Shown here piece by piece: positions 45,994 through 55,798 of a stretch of DNA of 64,000 nt (position 1 is the stretch's first letter; each line of letters begins with the position of its first letter). The DNA comes from G963663495 sp963663495. GTDB taxonomy: Bacteria; Bacteroidota; Rhodothermia; Rhodothermales; Bin80. Position numbers and translations under genes: made by a program. The stretch lies in contig OY760427.1 of assembly GCA_963663495.1 (NCBI GenBank), positions 3,782,001 to 3,846,000 on the forward strand. The letters run 5' to 3'. The notes under the pieces are model-generated. The model ran no database searches. It was not told the DNA's origin and worked only from the letters and a program-made list of their open reading frames with translations.

Positions 45994-47784
45994 ATGGGAT
46001 CCTGTGCGACGCTCAAACGTTCAGAAACCCCAATACCCATTCACCCTGTAACACACCCGATGCAAGATCCCAAATCCAACCTTCTGTTCGCTTGCCAGTT
46101 CAATAAATCCGTCAAAGTTGTACGCTCCAAGACCGATAATCTAACATCGGATGCCGGCGTCATTCCTATGCGCCTGCTCATGGTGATCAGCACCTTGGCA
46201 TGCCGACTCGCTTCCGTGCTTAAGGACAATCGGTCCCAAGCTCGGATTACGCATAGCCTTGAGGAGTTAGTGCGGCAGTTACTGCTGCAACATGTGCAGG
46301 GGTGGGGACGTCAGTCAGATGCGGACAAGCTTCGAAGGGACCCCGCCATGCGCGTGGCCACTTCTTCCAAAAGGGGTATGAGGGCATTACAGGACGATAG
46401 GTCCCTGGCATCCCAGCCAACCATGTCTCGCTTCGTGCACATGTTGGCCGGGAAAAAGAATTTCAAGAAGTTGCGCCTTTTTGTAGAGACATTCGCCATG
46501 GAGCACCTGCTGCAGCGTGGTGGCGGGAAGCGCCGCCCCGAGGTGGTCTTTGATGTGGACGGTGTACCGGTAGATACGCATGGCAAGCAGCAGGGCAGCA
46601 AGTGGAACGGATATTACAAGCGCACCATCTTTCTGCCCCTTATCGCCATATGCGGTGAGTCGGGCGACATGTTGGGGGCGGAATTGCGAGGGGGCACGCA
46701 GAATGTGGTGAAGGACTGCTACGGTTTCATTCGACGCATTGGGCTGGCATTGCGTGAACATGTGGCCGACAAGGTCATTGTCCGATTGGACGCAGGCTTC
46801 AACAGTGGCGAGTTATGTGATAAGCTGGAGAACGACCGTATCGGCTACGTGATGCGTCTGAAAGGAAACGATGTGATTGACGGGCTTGCGGCGCCTCATT
46901 TGGAGGGTAATCAGCCGTCGGACGAATGCTACCACGAACTGCGCTACCGTGCAAAGTGCTGGTCCGTAGAGCGTCGTGTGGTGCTCGTGGTTGTTCCGGT
47001 GCCGGGAGAGCTTTTTCCGCGGCATTTCTATCTGATCACCGATCTGGATGTAGAAGCCTATCCGGCAGAGCAGCTTGTGAATCTGTACCGGAAGAGAGGA
47101 AAGGCGGAAAAGCACTTCGGGGAGCTGAATGCGGCTTGCTCCATGGCGCTGTCGTCGGTTCTCCGTCCGAAGACACACTATAAGGGCCGGCCTGTAGTGC
47201 GGGTGCCTGATGAGTCGGAGCAGGATGAGTCGGAGCAGGATGAGTCGGAACAGGATGGGTCGGAACAGGATGGGTCGGAACAGGATGAGTCGGAACAGGA
47301 TGGGTCGGAGCAGGATGGGTCGGAGCAGGATGGGTCGGAACAGGATGGGTCGGAACAGGATGAGTCGGAGCAGGATGAGTCGGAACAGGATGGGTCGGAA
47401 CAGGATGGGTCGGAACAGGATGGGTCGGAACAGGATGGGTCGGAACAGGATGGGTCGGAGCAGGATGAGTCGGAACAGGATGGGTCGGAACAGGATGGGT
47501 CGGAACAGGATGCCGAGATCCGAGCCGAGAACGAGGTCCTGCTACAGGTATACCTTCTAACTTATCAGCTCATGCATGTGGGGCGCTGCCTTATGCGGGA
47601 GCCTGACGAATCCCAGATAAGTCTGAGCACCTATCGCGAGCGTGTACTCAAGGTGGGGGCCCGCTTCGTACAACACGCGCGCAACATCGTTATCCACATT
47701 GCCGCCAGCGCAGATGCTGCATGGGAGCAATTTTGGCGACGTTATTGTCAACTCACATGGATCACGCTTCCCATGAAGAGCTAG
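45994..47784 (+). CDS. IS1380-family transposase with an internal 100-residue repeat insert
   Basis: A 596-residue DDE transposase; the start may be the ATG at 46060 (MQDPKSNLLFACQ). Family marks are NLTSDAGVIPMRLL, SLASQPTMSRFVHML, FDVDGVPVDTHGKQQGSKWN (first Asp), VIVRLDAGFNSGELC (second Asp) and YRKRGKAEKHFGELN (Glu). After the Glu helix, between RPVVRVP and AEIRAENEVLLQ, it carries twenty copies of D(E/G)SEQ, an acidic insert unlike the family. The reading frame survives the insert. Its effect on activity is unknown. Confidence 0.88.
   Translation: MGSCATLKRSETPIPIHPVTHPMQDPKSNLLFACQFNKSVKVVRSKTDNLTSDAGVIPMRLLMVISTLACRLASVLKDNRSQARITHSLEELVRQLLLQHVQGWGRQSDADKLRRDPAMRVATSSKRGMRALQDDRSLASQPTMSRFVHMLAGKKNFKKLRLFVETFAMEHLLQRGGGKRRPEVVFDVDGVPVDTHGKQQGSKWNGYYKRTIFLPLIAICGESGDMLGAELRGGTQNVVKDCYGFIRRIGLALREHVADKVIVRLDAGFNSGELCDKLENDRIGYVMRLKGNDVIDGLAAPHLEGNQPSDECYHELRYRAKCWSVERRVVLVVVPVPGELFPRHFYLITDLDVEAYPAEQLVNLYRKRGKAEKHFGELNAACSMALSSVLRPKTHYKGRPVVRVPDESEQDESEQDESEQDGSEQDGSEQDESEQDGSEQDGSEQDGSEQDGSEQDESEQDESEQDGSEQDGSEQDGSEQDGSEQDGSEQDESEQDGSEQDGSEQDAEIRAENEVLLQVYLLTYQLMHVGRCLMREPDESQISLSTYRERVLKVGARFVQHARNIVIHIAASADAAWEQFWRRYCQLTWITLPMKS
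47209..47508 (+). repeat. 15-bp minisatellite, 20 copies, inside the IS1380 transposase gene
   Basis: Exactly 300 bp of the unit GATG(A/G)GTCGGA(A/G)CAG repeated twenty times without interruption, encoding D(E/G)SEQ. Two sites vary between units (E/G codon and the third base of Glu), and variants are interspersed, as expected for repeated slippage or unequal exchange. Confidence 0.97.
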
Positions 47785-48655
47785 CTAAGTCATATTTGCG
47801 CCTGCGCTTCGACACCGCAGGCGCCCAACGCGGAAAGCGGAAAGAGAAGGTAGGCAGAGGTGTGTCTACCCGACAGACGTCTTCCCAAAATCTCGGTAAT
47901 GTGACCGCTATCGAGTCGGGAAAAGGGCCTAAACTGGTGTTTTCAGCCCCTCTCATGGTCGTCCCTACGCATGAACAATGCACAATCGGTCCTGCAGGTA
48001 CCGAAACAGCACTTTTAGACCCGAACAGGGTACATCATGAATATTGCAGGATCCGGCTCTTCCCTTGGGTCGCGCCACCGCGCATGACGTTAACAGACCA
48101 GCGAACCGGTCCGTTGCCGTAACCGCACCTTCCCCTGGCACACGAACCTGGCTCTGCGTCCAGTGCATGCCGGGAACTACGGTTTCCCCTCGGGTGCGAC
48201 GCTTCGCTCCACCAACTCCGCCACATGGTCTTCCATGCTTTGTTCGCCAGCTTCATCACTACTATCATCGCATCGGACCTCTCTTCAACGTACATCCTCC
48301 GATCAGCATTTCGCCTACGCTTCGGCGGCCCCGCCCTTGGCGCTGGGCGTTGAAAAGATCTCCCAGGTCCCGGCAGGATATGTACATACGTCCATGGGGT
48401 CTTAGACACCGCGGGCCTGTCCGCCCTCTCACCATAACGATGACGAACATATTGCCTTCGACCGCACCGATAATCTCGGCGACCCGAACGACACATCTTT
48501 CGTTGCTCAATATCCCTGGCCATATGCGCCGCTACCGACACTTCACGTCCACCCTCATGAGTGACCGCGCACGGCTCGCGGAAATATGTGCTTGGTTCTT
48601 GCTTCATATTACGGGACTTCCACCCGCTATATCCTTGCCAGTTAGCCTGGCGTAC

Positions 48656-49011
48656 CAGTGCCTTACGTCCTCTAATCCCACCCACTTCTGCATCTTCTGC
48701 ATGGGTGTACCCGGTGCCTGCCGTGTCTGAAGCAGGAAGACTGATGACTAGCAGGCAATTATTTGCTCCCTTTGCCGATTCCGTCAACGCTTGAGCGAAG
48801 CTAAACTGCGTATCAAAGCTGCCTCCTGGCAGGTTGCTGCGCTCATGGAGCTGTCGTGCGTAGGCCACCCATTCGTCTATCAGTACCAGACACGGACCAT
48901 AGCGATTAAAGAGCACACGCAATGCATCTCCGGGGTTGGTCGCATTCCTGTCGTCATCTGCAATGCAGTTGTACGCCGCCCGTCCGCCCAGCTGCCATGC
49001 TAACTCTGCCT
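48656..49011 (-). pseudogene. DUF499 ATPase gene, central exon fragment (N-terminus lost)
   Basis: The minus-strand frame reads AELAWQLGGRAAYN, DDRNATNPGDALRVLFNRYG, PCLVLIDEWVAYARQLHERS (Walker B region), LPGGSFDTQFSFAQALTESA and VISLPASD, ending GGIRGRKAL at the intron. Upstream of AELAW there is a stop and unrelated DNA, so roughly the first third of the protein, including the Walker A loop, is gone. The break lies at the edge of the third DruA-type element. Neither this part nor the downstream exon can make a full ATPase. Confidence 0.8.
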
Positions 49012-49319
49012 ACCGCCCACATTAGCTAGCTTGACAAGAGGGGGTGTCAACTGGGTCGGTTAGCACGTTGTGATGTGGTTTTGTGGGGCAACAGCACCGG
49101 ATCCGGGTAACAGGGTAGGGTACAGATCGGTGGCTGAGCGCAATTCCTTGTGCGGATCGGCACATAGAGCGGTGTCAATGTGCCGCGTTCCTCGGGCGGA
49201 CATAACAATGCGGTTACCGCGATTCGCTGATCGCCGCAAAATCAATGACATGGCCCCTCGTGCTGATAGCACGAGCCTTAGGCAGAGAAAATCAGGAGGG
49301 AGGTAAGCACAGACCTATC
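49012..49319. other. Non-coding end of the third DruA-type element
   Basis: About 300 bp between the DUF499 fragment and the transposase C-terminal fragment. It probably is the 3' untranslated end of that element; no inverted repeat matching the other end near 55795 was recognised and no gene is evident. Confidence 0.35.
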
Positions 49320-49827
49320 CTATGGAGGAGGACGCACCACCAGTTGACCTGTTGCGGCCAAATCCTCATGATGACTTGCCCGGATTTGCAGACTGCTGTA
49401 TCCGCGCCACAGCACAGTGTGACCTGGTTGACGATTCTTCCGCGGCGCATAACCGCCCATTATAGCCACCAACAGCACCGCCGCTAACAAGTTGGTGGGA
49501 TCCGAAAGACCATAACGCTTCGAGTATGTGCGGAGCGCAGACAGCTCCACATCGGTGAACATCACCCCGGCCTCCATCTCCGGGGAGGTACGACCCAGAA
49601 GCGTCATCAGTAGTACGCGCCACGCTGTCACCATGTGGATGGTGATAGCGTGGCGCAATAACGATGCCTTTTGCATGCGCAACTTCTCCACCTTACAACC
49701 ACTCTTGAGCACGCGAAATGTGTCCTCTACACGCCAGCGCAGCCCGTAGTAGTTAATGATCGCTTCCGCTTCCTCCAGCGATGTCACCGGGCACGAGGTT
49801 AAGAGGTACCACTCAATCCGCTTCGCA
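49320..49827 (-). pseudogene. C-terminal fragment of a third DruA-transposase
   Basis: The minus-strand frame reads AKRIEWYLLTSCPVTSLEEA, YYGLRWRVEDTFRVLKSGCK (the Y-x2-R-x3-E-x6-K region with the catalytic Glu), FTDVELSALRTYSKRYGL and AVLLVAIMGGYAP. It corresponds to the last ~170 residues of the fused transposases at 34164 and 38904, and continues the frame that breaks off after SVPPKGM at 53883. The gap between the two pieces is filled by the repeat block and IS256. Confidence 0.82.
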
Positions 49828-52454
49828 TTCTGTTTTTGGTCCAACAGCTGGCTTTTCGCCGCACAGCGGCCCGTAGAACCTCAATAAACGCTCTCGCAGG
49901 CCCGGTTTCCTGCTGCGGCCGGACACACCCGGTGTGCAGATCAGGCTTCAAGTACACAAAAAACGCGGATATCCCCGTTTTTCTGCCCGGCATCACCTGT
50001 AAACGGCCTGCCGAGCGTCTTTCAGAGTGCGCAATACGTCTCTGGACGGGTAATCATGCGGATAAGACCACGGGAGCGGCAACGGAAAGCACCTCCATTG
50101 GGCCAAAAAGGCCTTGTGCAGGCCTGTAAGGATGCCAATTGCTGTGCACAGAGGGATGACCAAGGCCATCAAGGAAGCAGACTGCCCTGTGTTAAAGAGC
50201 TGCCGAGCTGGCTAACAGCACTATTGGAACGCGTACGATTGATCCATGCTTGCCAGAACAAGAATGTGGCCGTGCAATACTACTATGAGCACGATATCCG
50301 GGCGCACCGTGCCACGGTTGAAAAGATTGGCACGTTTTCGGAGCTAATCACACGCATGGCAGGCTACAATGCCTCCAGATCGTACGCTTTAAGCCGCTAT
50401 AGCGATGCCAGCGCACGCAGAAGGGCTCAACGAAGCCGTTCGCGTGCAGAAACGCGCCCATATCTGCCACCAAAACGCCGACGACACCATACATCGCGCG
50501 TGTAGGTTATTGCGTGCACGGAAAACGGTGCATAAAGTATTCAATATTTGTAACCTGCACGGAATGGCATAACACCGCTGTTTTTGTACAAACAGCCGAC
50601 TTGTTGCCGCACAGCAGCCCGTGGAGTCGCTATAACCTCTCTCAAAGGCCCGGTTTCCTGCTGCAGCAGGACCCACCCGGTATGCAGATCCGGCTTCAAG
50701 TGCACAATAAACGCGAATATCCCCGTTTTTCTGCCCGGCATCACTTGTAAACGGCCTTGCAGAGCACTTTGCAGAGCATGCAAAACGTCTCCAGACGGGT
50801 AACTATGCGGATAATACCGCGGGAGCGGCAACAGGAAGCGCCTCCATTGGGCCAAAAGGGCCTCGCACAAGGCCTGTAAGGATGCCAATTGCTGTGCACA
50901 GAGGGATGACCAAGGCCATCAAGGAAGCAGACTGCCCTGCGTTAAAGAGCTGCCGAGCTGGCTAACAGCACTATTGGAACGCGTACGATTGATCCATGCT
51001 TGCCAGAACAAGAATGTGGCCGTGCAATACTACTGTGAGCACGATATCCGGGCGCACCGTGCCACGGTTGAAAAGATTGGCACGTTTTCGGAGCTAATCA
51101 CACGCATGGCAGGCTACAATGACTCCAGATCGTACGCTTTAAGCCGCTATAGCGATGCCAGCGCACGCAAAAGGGCTCAACGAAGCCGTTCGCGTGCAGA
51201 AACGCGCCCATATCTGCCACCAAAACGCCGACGACACCATACATCGCGCGTGTAGGTTATTGCGTGCACGGAAAACGGTGCATAAAGTATTCAATATTTG
51301 TAACCTGCACGGAATGGTATAACACCGCTGTTTTTGTACAAACAGCCGACTTTTTGCCGCACAGCAGCCCGTGGAGCTGCTATAACCTCTCTCAAAGGCC
51401 CGGTTTCCTGCTGCGGCCGGACACACCCGGTATGCAAGATCAGGCTTCAAGTGCACAATAAACACGGATATCCCCGTTCCGGAATCACCGGTAAACGGCC
51501 TGCCGAGCGCCTTTCAGAGCGCGCAATACGTCTCTGGACGGGTAATTATGCGGATAAGACCACGGGAGCGGCAACGGAGAGCGCCTCCGTTGGGCCAAAA
51601 AGGGGCTCGTGCAGGCTGTTTTTGGTCCAACAGCTGGCTTTTCGCCGCACAGCGGCCCGTGGAACCTCAATAAACGCTCTCGCAGGCCCGGTTTCCTGCT
51701 GCGGCCGGACACACCCGGTGTGCAGATCAGGCTTCAAGTACACAAAAAACGCGGATATCCCCGTTTTTCTGCCCGGCATCACTTGTAAACGGCCTTGCAG
51801 AGCACTTTGCAGAGCGTGCAAAACGTCTCCAGACGGGTAACTATGCGGATAATACCGCGGGAGCGGCAACAGGAAGCGCCTCCATTGGGCCAAAAGGGCC
51901 TCGCACAAGGCCTGTAAGGATGCCAATTGCTGTGCACAGAGGGATGACCAAGGCCATCAAGGAAGCAGACTGCCCTGCGTTAAAGAGCTGCCGAGCTGGC
52001 TAACAGCACTATTGGAACGCGTACGATTGATCCATGCTTGCCAGAACAAGAATGTGGCCGTGCAATACTACTATGAGCACGATATCCGGGCGCACCGTGC
52101 CACGGTTGAAAAGATTGGCACGTTTTCGGAGCTAATCACACGCATGGCAGGCTACAATGACTCCAGATCGTACGCCTTAAGCCGCTATAGCGATGCCAGC
52201 GCACGCAAAAGGGCTCAACGAAGCCGTTCGCGTGCAGAAACGCGCCCATATCTGCCACCAAAACGCCGACGACACCATACATCGCGCGTGTAGGTTATTG
52301 CGTGCACGGAAAACGGTGCATAAAGTATTCAATATTTGTAACCTGCACGGAATGGTATAACACCGCTGTTTTTGTACAAACAGCCGACTTTTTGCCGCAC
52401 AGCAGCCCGTGGAGCTGCTATAACCTCTCTCAAAGGCCCGGTTTCCTGCTGCAG
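49828..52454. repeat. Tandem ~750-bp repeats (three full, two partial units)
   Basis: Unit starts (TGTTTTTG...CCGCACAGC) lie at 49828, 50577, 51327, 51616 and 52365, giving spacings of 749, 750, 289 and 749 bp; the 289-bp unit is truncated and the last is cut by IS256. Each unit contains GGATGCCAATTGCTGTGCAC and a frame reading RVRLIHACQNKNVAVQYY then KIGTFSELITRMAGYN, conserved but repeatedly out of frame with what follows (EGLNEAVRVQKRAHICHQNA). Units fall into two diverged subtypes at their start. No known protein or RNA family was recognised. The block sits inside the third DruA-type transposase gene. Confidence 0.85.
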
Positions 52455-53882
52455 GCATCTACAAAGTCATCCTCGTCGTTGGAAATCCTTACTATTGAAC
52501 CATCTGGGGGCTCTGCATTATGCTACTTGGAGCCCTAATCATCCAACACCCTAACACACCCATCGTTATGCAAGCATGTGAGACAACAACCAAGCCCTCA
52601 ACCAAGGCCAGGAAGCGAGTGAAGCACTTCCGGGATATAATTGATCAAGATCGGGAGACCAAGATGGCACTCTTGCGATGCAGCGGTAGCATTGAGGAGC
52701 TGTTGGCTAAATTGGTCATGGAAGAGGAGGTAGAGTCGCTCTGTGGCAAGCGCTACGCGAGAGACGATGTGCACGACGGACGTTACGAGAGATGGGGGAC
52801 CAATCCGGGTTCAATCAGGATCATGGGGAAACGCCTGAAGATCCGGGTGCAGCGCGTACGGGATAAGAAAGAGGGCAAGGAGCGTCCTCTGGAGACCTAT
52901 TGTGAGCTACGCAATGCATCGGTTGAAGAGGAGAACAATCTGACGGAAAACATTCTTCTTGGGATCAGCCAGCGGGATTATCACCGTGTGGTCAGCGCGT
53001 TTGCGGACAGTTATGGATTGAGCGCTTCCTCGGTCAGTCGCACTTTCAGGAAGAAGAGTGCGGAGGCCCTCAAGAAGTTCGAAGAACGCGATCTGTCTTC
53101 GGAAACCTATGTGACGCTGCTGATAGATGGCAAGTACTTGCAGGAGTGCCAGATCGTGCTGTGTATGGGCATTACGGCAGACGGAAAGAAGGAGATCTTG
53201 GGCATGGTGGAGACGACCACGGAGAATGCGGAGGCGATTGCAGGTTTGTTGGAAGGCCTGATCAATCGCGGCCTGTGCTATGACCAGGGCCTGCTGTGCG
53301 TTGTGGATGGAGCGAAGGGGCTTTACAAGGCGGTAAAGGATGTCTTCGGCGACTACACGCAGGTGCAGCGCTGTACCTGGCACAAGCGGGAGAATGTGGT
53401 GAGCAAGCTCACGAAAAAGGAGGATGCGCCCAAGGTGCGTCGGAAGATGCAGGAGGCGTATCGTGAAGACACGTACGACGACGCAAAAGCGGGGCTTGAG
53501 ACCCTACGGGATGACTTGGAGGAACAAGGGGAGGAAGCGGCCGCACGTAGCCTGGAAGAGGGCATGGAAGAGACGCTGACACTGCACAGGCTGGGTGTGG
53601 CGGATACGGTCGGATGCAGTCTGCTAACCACCAACATCATTGAGAATGTCAACGGCCAGCTGGCTAATCGAACGCGGCGGATCAGACGTTGGGTAAACTC
53701 AGATCAACGTCACCGATGGGTAGCAATGGCTATGCTGGAAACCGAACCCCGATTATGTAAGCTTGGCTGCGCAAAACACCTTCCGAAGCTCCAAAAAGCC
53801 CTGCTAAAATGTGTGCCGAAACCGTATCTTGGGCCCACTCCTAAGCCGGTCTTGAAAAAATAGACCAACTAAATCTGGCACC
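52455..53882 (+). mobile_element. IS256-family insertion sequence (approximate ends)
   Basis: The left edge is where the 750-bp repeat breaks off (after TTTCCTGCTGC) and the right edge is where the interrupted transposase reading resumes (ATGCCCTTGGG). No convincing terminal inverted repeats or target duplication were found by eye, so ends are approximate and the left end may be damaged. Confidence 0.6.
52568..53863 (+). CDS. IS256 (mutator-type) transposase
   Basis: About 431 residues from the ATG at 52568 (the frame opens at 52520). The catalytic triad is visible as YVTLLIDGKYLQ (Asp), LLCVVDGAKGLYKAVKDVFG (Asp) and TTNIIENVNGQLANRTRRIR (Glu), with the RCTWHKRENVVSKL stretch in between. 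The N-terminal part RYARDDVHDGRYERWGTNPG is also family-like. The gene is intact and on the opposite strand to the gene it interrupts. Confidence 0.92.
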   Translation: MQACETTTKPSTKARKRVKHFRDIIDQDRETKMALLRCSGSIEELLAKLVMEEEVESLCGKRYARDDVHDGRYERWGTNPGSIRIMGKRLKIRVQRVRDKKEGKERPLETYCELRNASVEEENNLTENILLGISQRDYHRVVSAFADSYGLSASSVSRTFRKKSAEALKKFEERDLSSETYVTLLIDGKYLQECQIVLCMGITADGKKEILGMVETTTENAEAIAGLLEGLINRGLCYDQGLLCVVDGAKGLYKAVKDVFGDYTQVQRCTWHKRENVVSKLTKKEDAPKVRRKMQEAYREDTYDDAKAGLETLRDDLEEQGEEAAARSLEEGMEETLTLHRLGVADTVGCSLLTTNIIENVNGQLANRTRRIRRWVNSDQRHRWVAMAMLETEPRLCKLGCAKHLPKLQKALLKCVPKPYLGPTPKPVLKK

Positions 53883-55754
53883 ATGCCCTTGGGAGGAACC
53901 GACTCACGAATATGTACCCCCCATAGTTGCACCGGCTCCCGCTGCGGGTCCTTATCGGTAGGAGGTACAGGTGTTTCGGAAGAATCAGGGGCTTCGGTAT
54001 CCTGCACCACCTCCTGCTTCTTTTTCTTCTTGGTAGGGGGGAGGATTACCTCCCTATAGCGTACCTCCATAAGCGCATTACGGGCCGGCCGACCCTCATT
54101 CGTCACACGCCCCGACTTCGCACGACGGCTCACGCGTGTCACCGACAGGTGCATCCATGCCTGCCGACCGACCCTTCCGCATCGCCTTGAATAACCGTGC
54201 CTTCTCCTTGCCCAGATTCCGGTCGTGTTTGGCTCGTACTATTACATCCGTACGCCGCAGCCCATCCCGCTCCGCAAAAAGCGCAAAGATGTCCGCCTCC
54301 CGATCCATAACACAGATCACCCGCGTCTTGCGCGGCAGCGTCTCCGCCGCCTCCTCAATATCATGAAGACCCTCTATCCACTGCTGCGTCCCGGCAGCAT
54401 GCTCCCCCTTAGGCTTCTCATACGCACATCGTAGCACTCCCAGGGGCACTCCGTCACCTCCCAATGCAATGGTCGCATGCAAATGCACCCCCTTGGACTC
54501 CGCTGTCGTCTGATTACGTCCTATAACCTCTAACCCCTCGCATTCCGGGCGCGTACTGAAGCTGATGTCCGTACCATCCTGCACGCATAACACCGTGTCC
54601 TGCGTACGCATCCGCTCAATCGTACGCTGTCGATGAGGCGCCAATATCTTCTCAGGATTGTTCCCATACCGATCCGCCTTCTCAAGAAAACGATAATACC
54701 CCGATACCGCCGCCGGATCACGCTTCGGTGCTGCACTCGGTGGACGACCCATAGACGCTCCCAACATTGCTGCACTCTTTACCAAACGAGCACTGCGCCT
54801 CTTATCCCCCAATGGCGCACCACCAAACTCCTGCTCCGCCCACCCGTCACCATCAAGCCCCTCACCCACTTCCAACCGCGGATGCAGCTCCACCTCCGGT
54901 ACACCGAGCTTCTTGCGCCAGTCTCCGTCAACCTCCCTAACGAATATCTTCTTCTGCGTTTGCTTGCATTCATGCGTGAGGGCATGCCGCCCCCTGCCCA
55001 TGGTCATCCCCAAACGAAGGAAGCCTGCCGCCTTGAAACACGTACCCTCCTGATCCGGGCCCACAAATGTTTCCACCAGAAAGGGCGCATAGCCCTATCG
55101 CGCACGGAAGTCGTCCGGCAATCGCCGCAGTACCCGTCCCAACAGATGACTGGCCAGATTCTTGCATTGCACCGTGGGACGAATCAGGAAGCGACTCAGC
55201 CCCACCACACGATACAGCTCCCGATCCCGCTGCTCATCACTCCACGCCATCCATGTATCCCGAGGTTTCAGATACAACGCCGCTGCCGAAAACCCGATGG
55301 CGCCCAGTATCCCGTGCGCACTCTGAAACACGTATCGCACCTGGGCCCCCACAAGGGTCTTCAAACCGCGGGGATGCTCCTTGGTCATCAGCGTATTCCA
55401 GATCGTGGTAGCATCGCGGTCGGAGACCAGCACGACCTCAAGATCTTCGACCTCACCCACCGTATCCGGTACATCCACCGGCGCCTCCACCGGAGCTTCC
55501 AACAAACGCGGCCCGGCAATCCGACCAGTCCGCTGCGAAACAGGCAGTACAACCTTTTTCTCTGCCTCCAGCGTACGTAGCGCTTTCAAGCATCCGGCCC
55601 ACTCCGGCCGCCCGCGAGCATCCATAAAGCGGTATTGCTCGCAAACAATGCGACTGACTGCGGTGCGACTCTTGTCACCGTGTACCTCCAGAATACGCTG
55701 CAAGGTCGGTTCTGCGCCGCGAAGCGTGGTAAGTATCTGATGCTGCACCCACAT
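53883..55754 (-). pseudogene. N-terminal part of the third DruA-transposase (amber, frameshift, split)
   Basis: The DUF4338 part (VGAQVRYVFQSAHGILGAIG, FSAAALYLKPRDTWMAWSDE, GLSRFLIRPTVQCKNLASHL) is followed by a TAG at 55095-55097 (DDFRAR-stop-GYAPFLVETFVG) where the other copies have Tyr. The transposase part (EFGGAPLGDKRRSARLV, CVQDGTDISFS, VICVMDREADIFALF) then continues in the same frame. Near 54150 the frame shifts once, and after SVPPKGM the sequence enters IS256. It is clearly diverged from copies A and B, so it is a separate and older element. Confidence 0.85.
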
Positions 55755-55798
55755 GCCAGTAAACTAACAGACAAATACGCAATAGTCAAGAGGCAATA

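Larger units (their letters stand above)
45911..48050 (+). mobile_element. IS1380-family insertion sequence (2140 bp)
   Basis: The ends CCTCCCTTATTCATGA (45911-45926) and TCATGAATATTGCAGG (48035-48050) are imperfect inverted repeats. They are flanked by ATCC at 45907-45910 and 48051-48054, a 4-bp duplication as known for IS1380. Removing the element plus one ATCC restores the intron hairpin GAGCCGGATGCG. A hairpin GCGCCTGCG...CGCAGGCGC lies after the transposase gene at 47798-47824. Confidence 0.88.
45845..48655 (-). mobile_element. ORF-less group II intron in the DUF499 gene, split by IS1380
   Basis: The 5' end (GTACGCCAGGCTAAC at 48655) matches the intron fragment at 215. The 3' part after removing IS1380 reads GAGCCGGATGCG, a loop, CGCACGTCCGGATCTGTGCG and ends CTACCGCGAG, typical of the 3' region of bacterial group II introns. 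Only scraps of the reverse transcriptase start remain (VEERSDAMIVVMKLANKAWK, then after a frame change AELVERSVAPEGKP). Intron sequence without the IS is about 667 nt, so the maturase had been deleted before IS1380 landed in the 3' hairpin. Splicing should now be blocked. Confidence 0.75.

Noticed and set aside
47210..47560. Long MSRSRM/MGRNRM repeat frame overlapping the IS1380 transposase
   Set aside because: It is the shifted reading of the 15-bp minisatellite and not a gene.
49828..52454. CRISPR array
   Set aside because: Units of 750 bp that are similar along their whole length lack the short repeat and unique spacer pattern; no cas gene is present.
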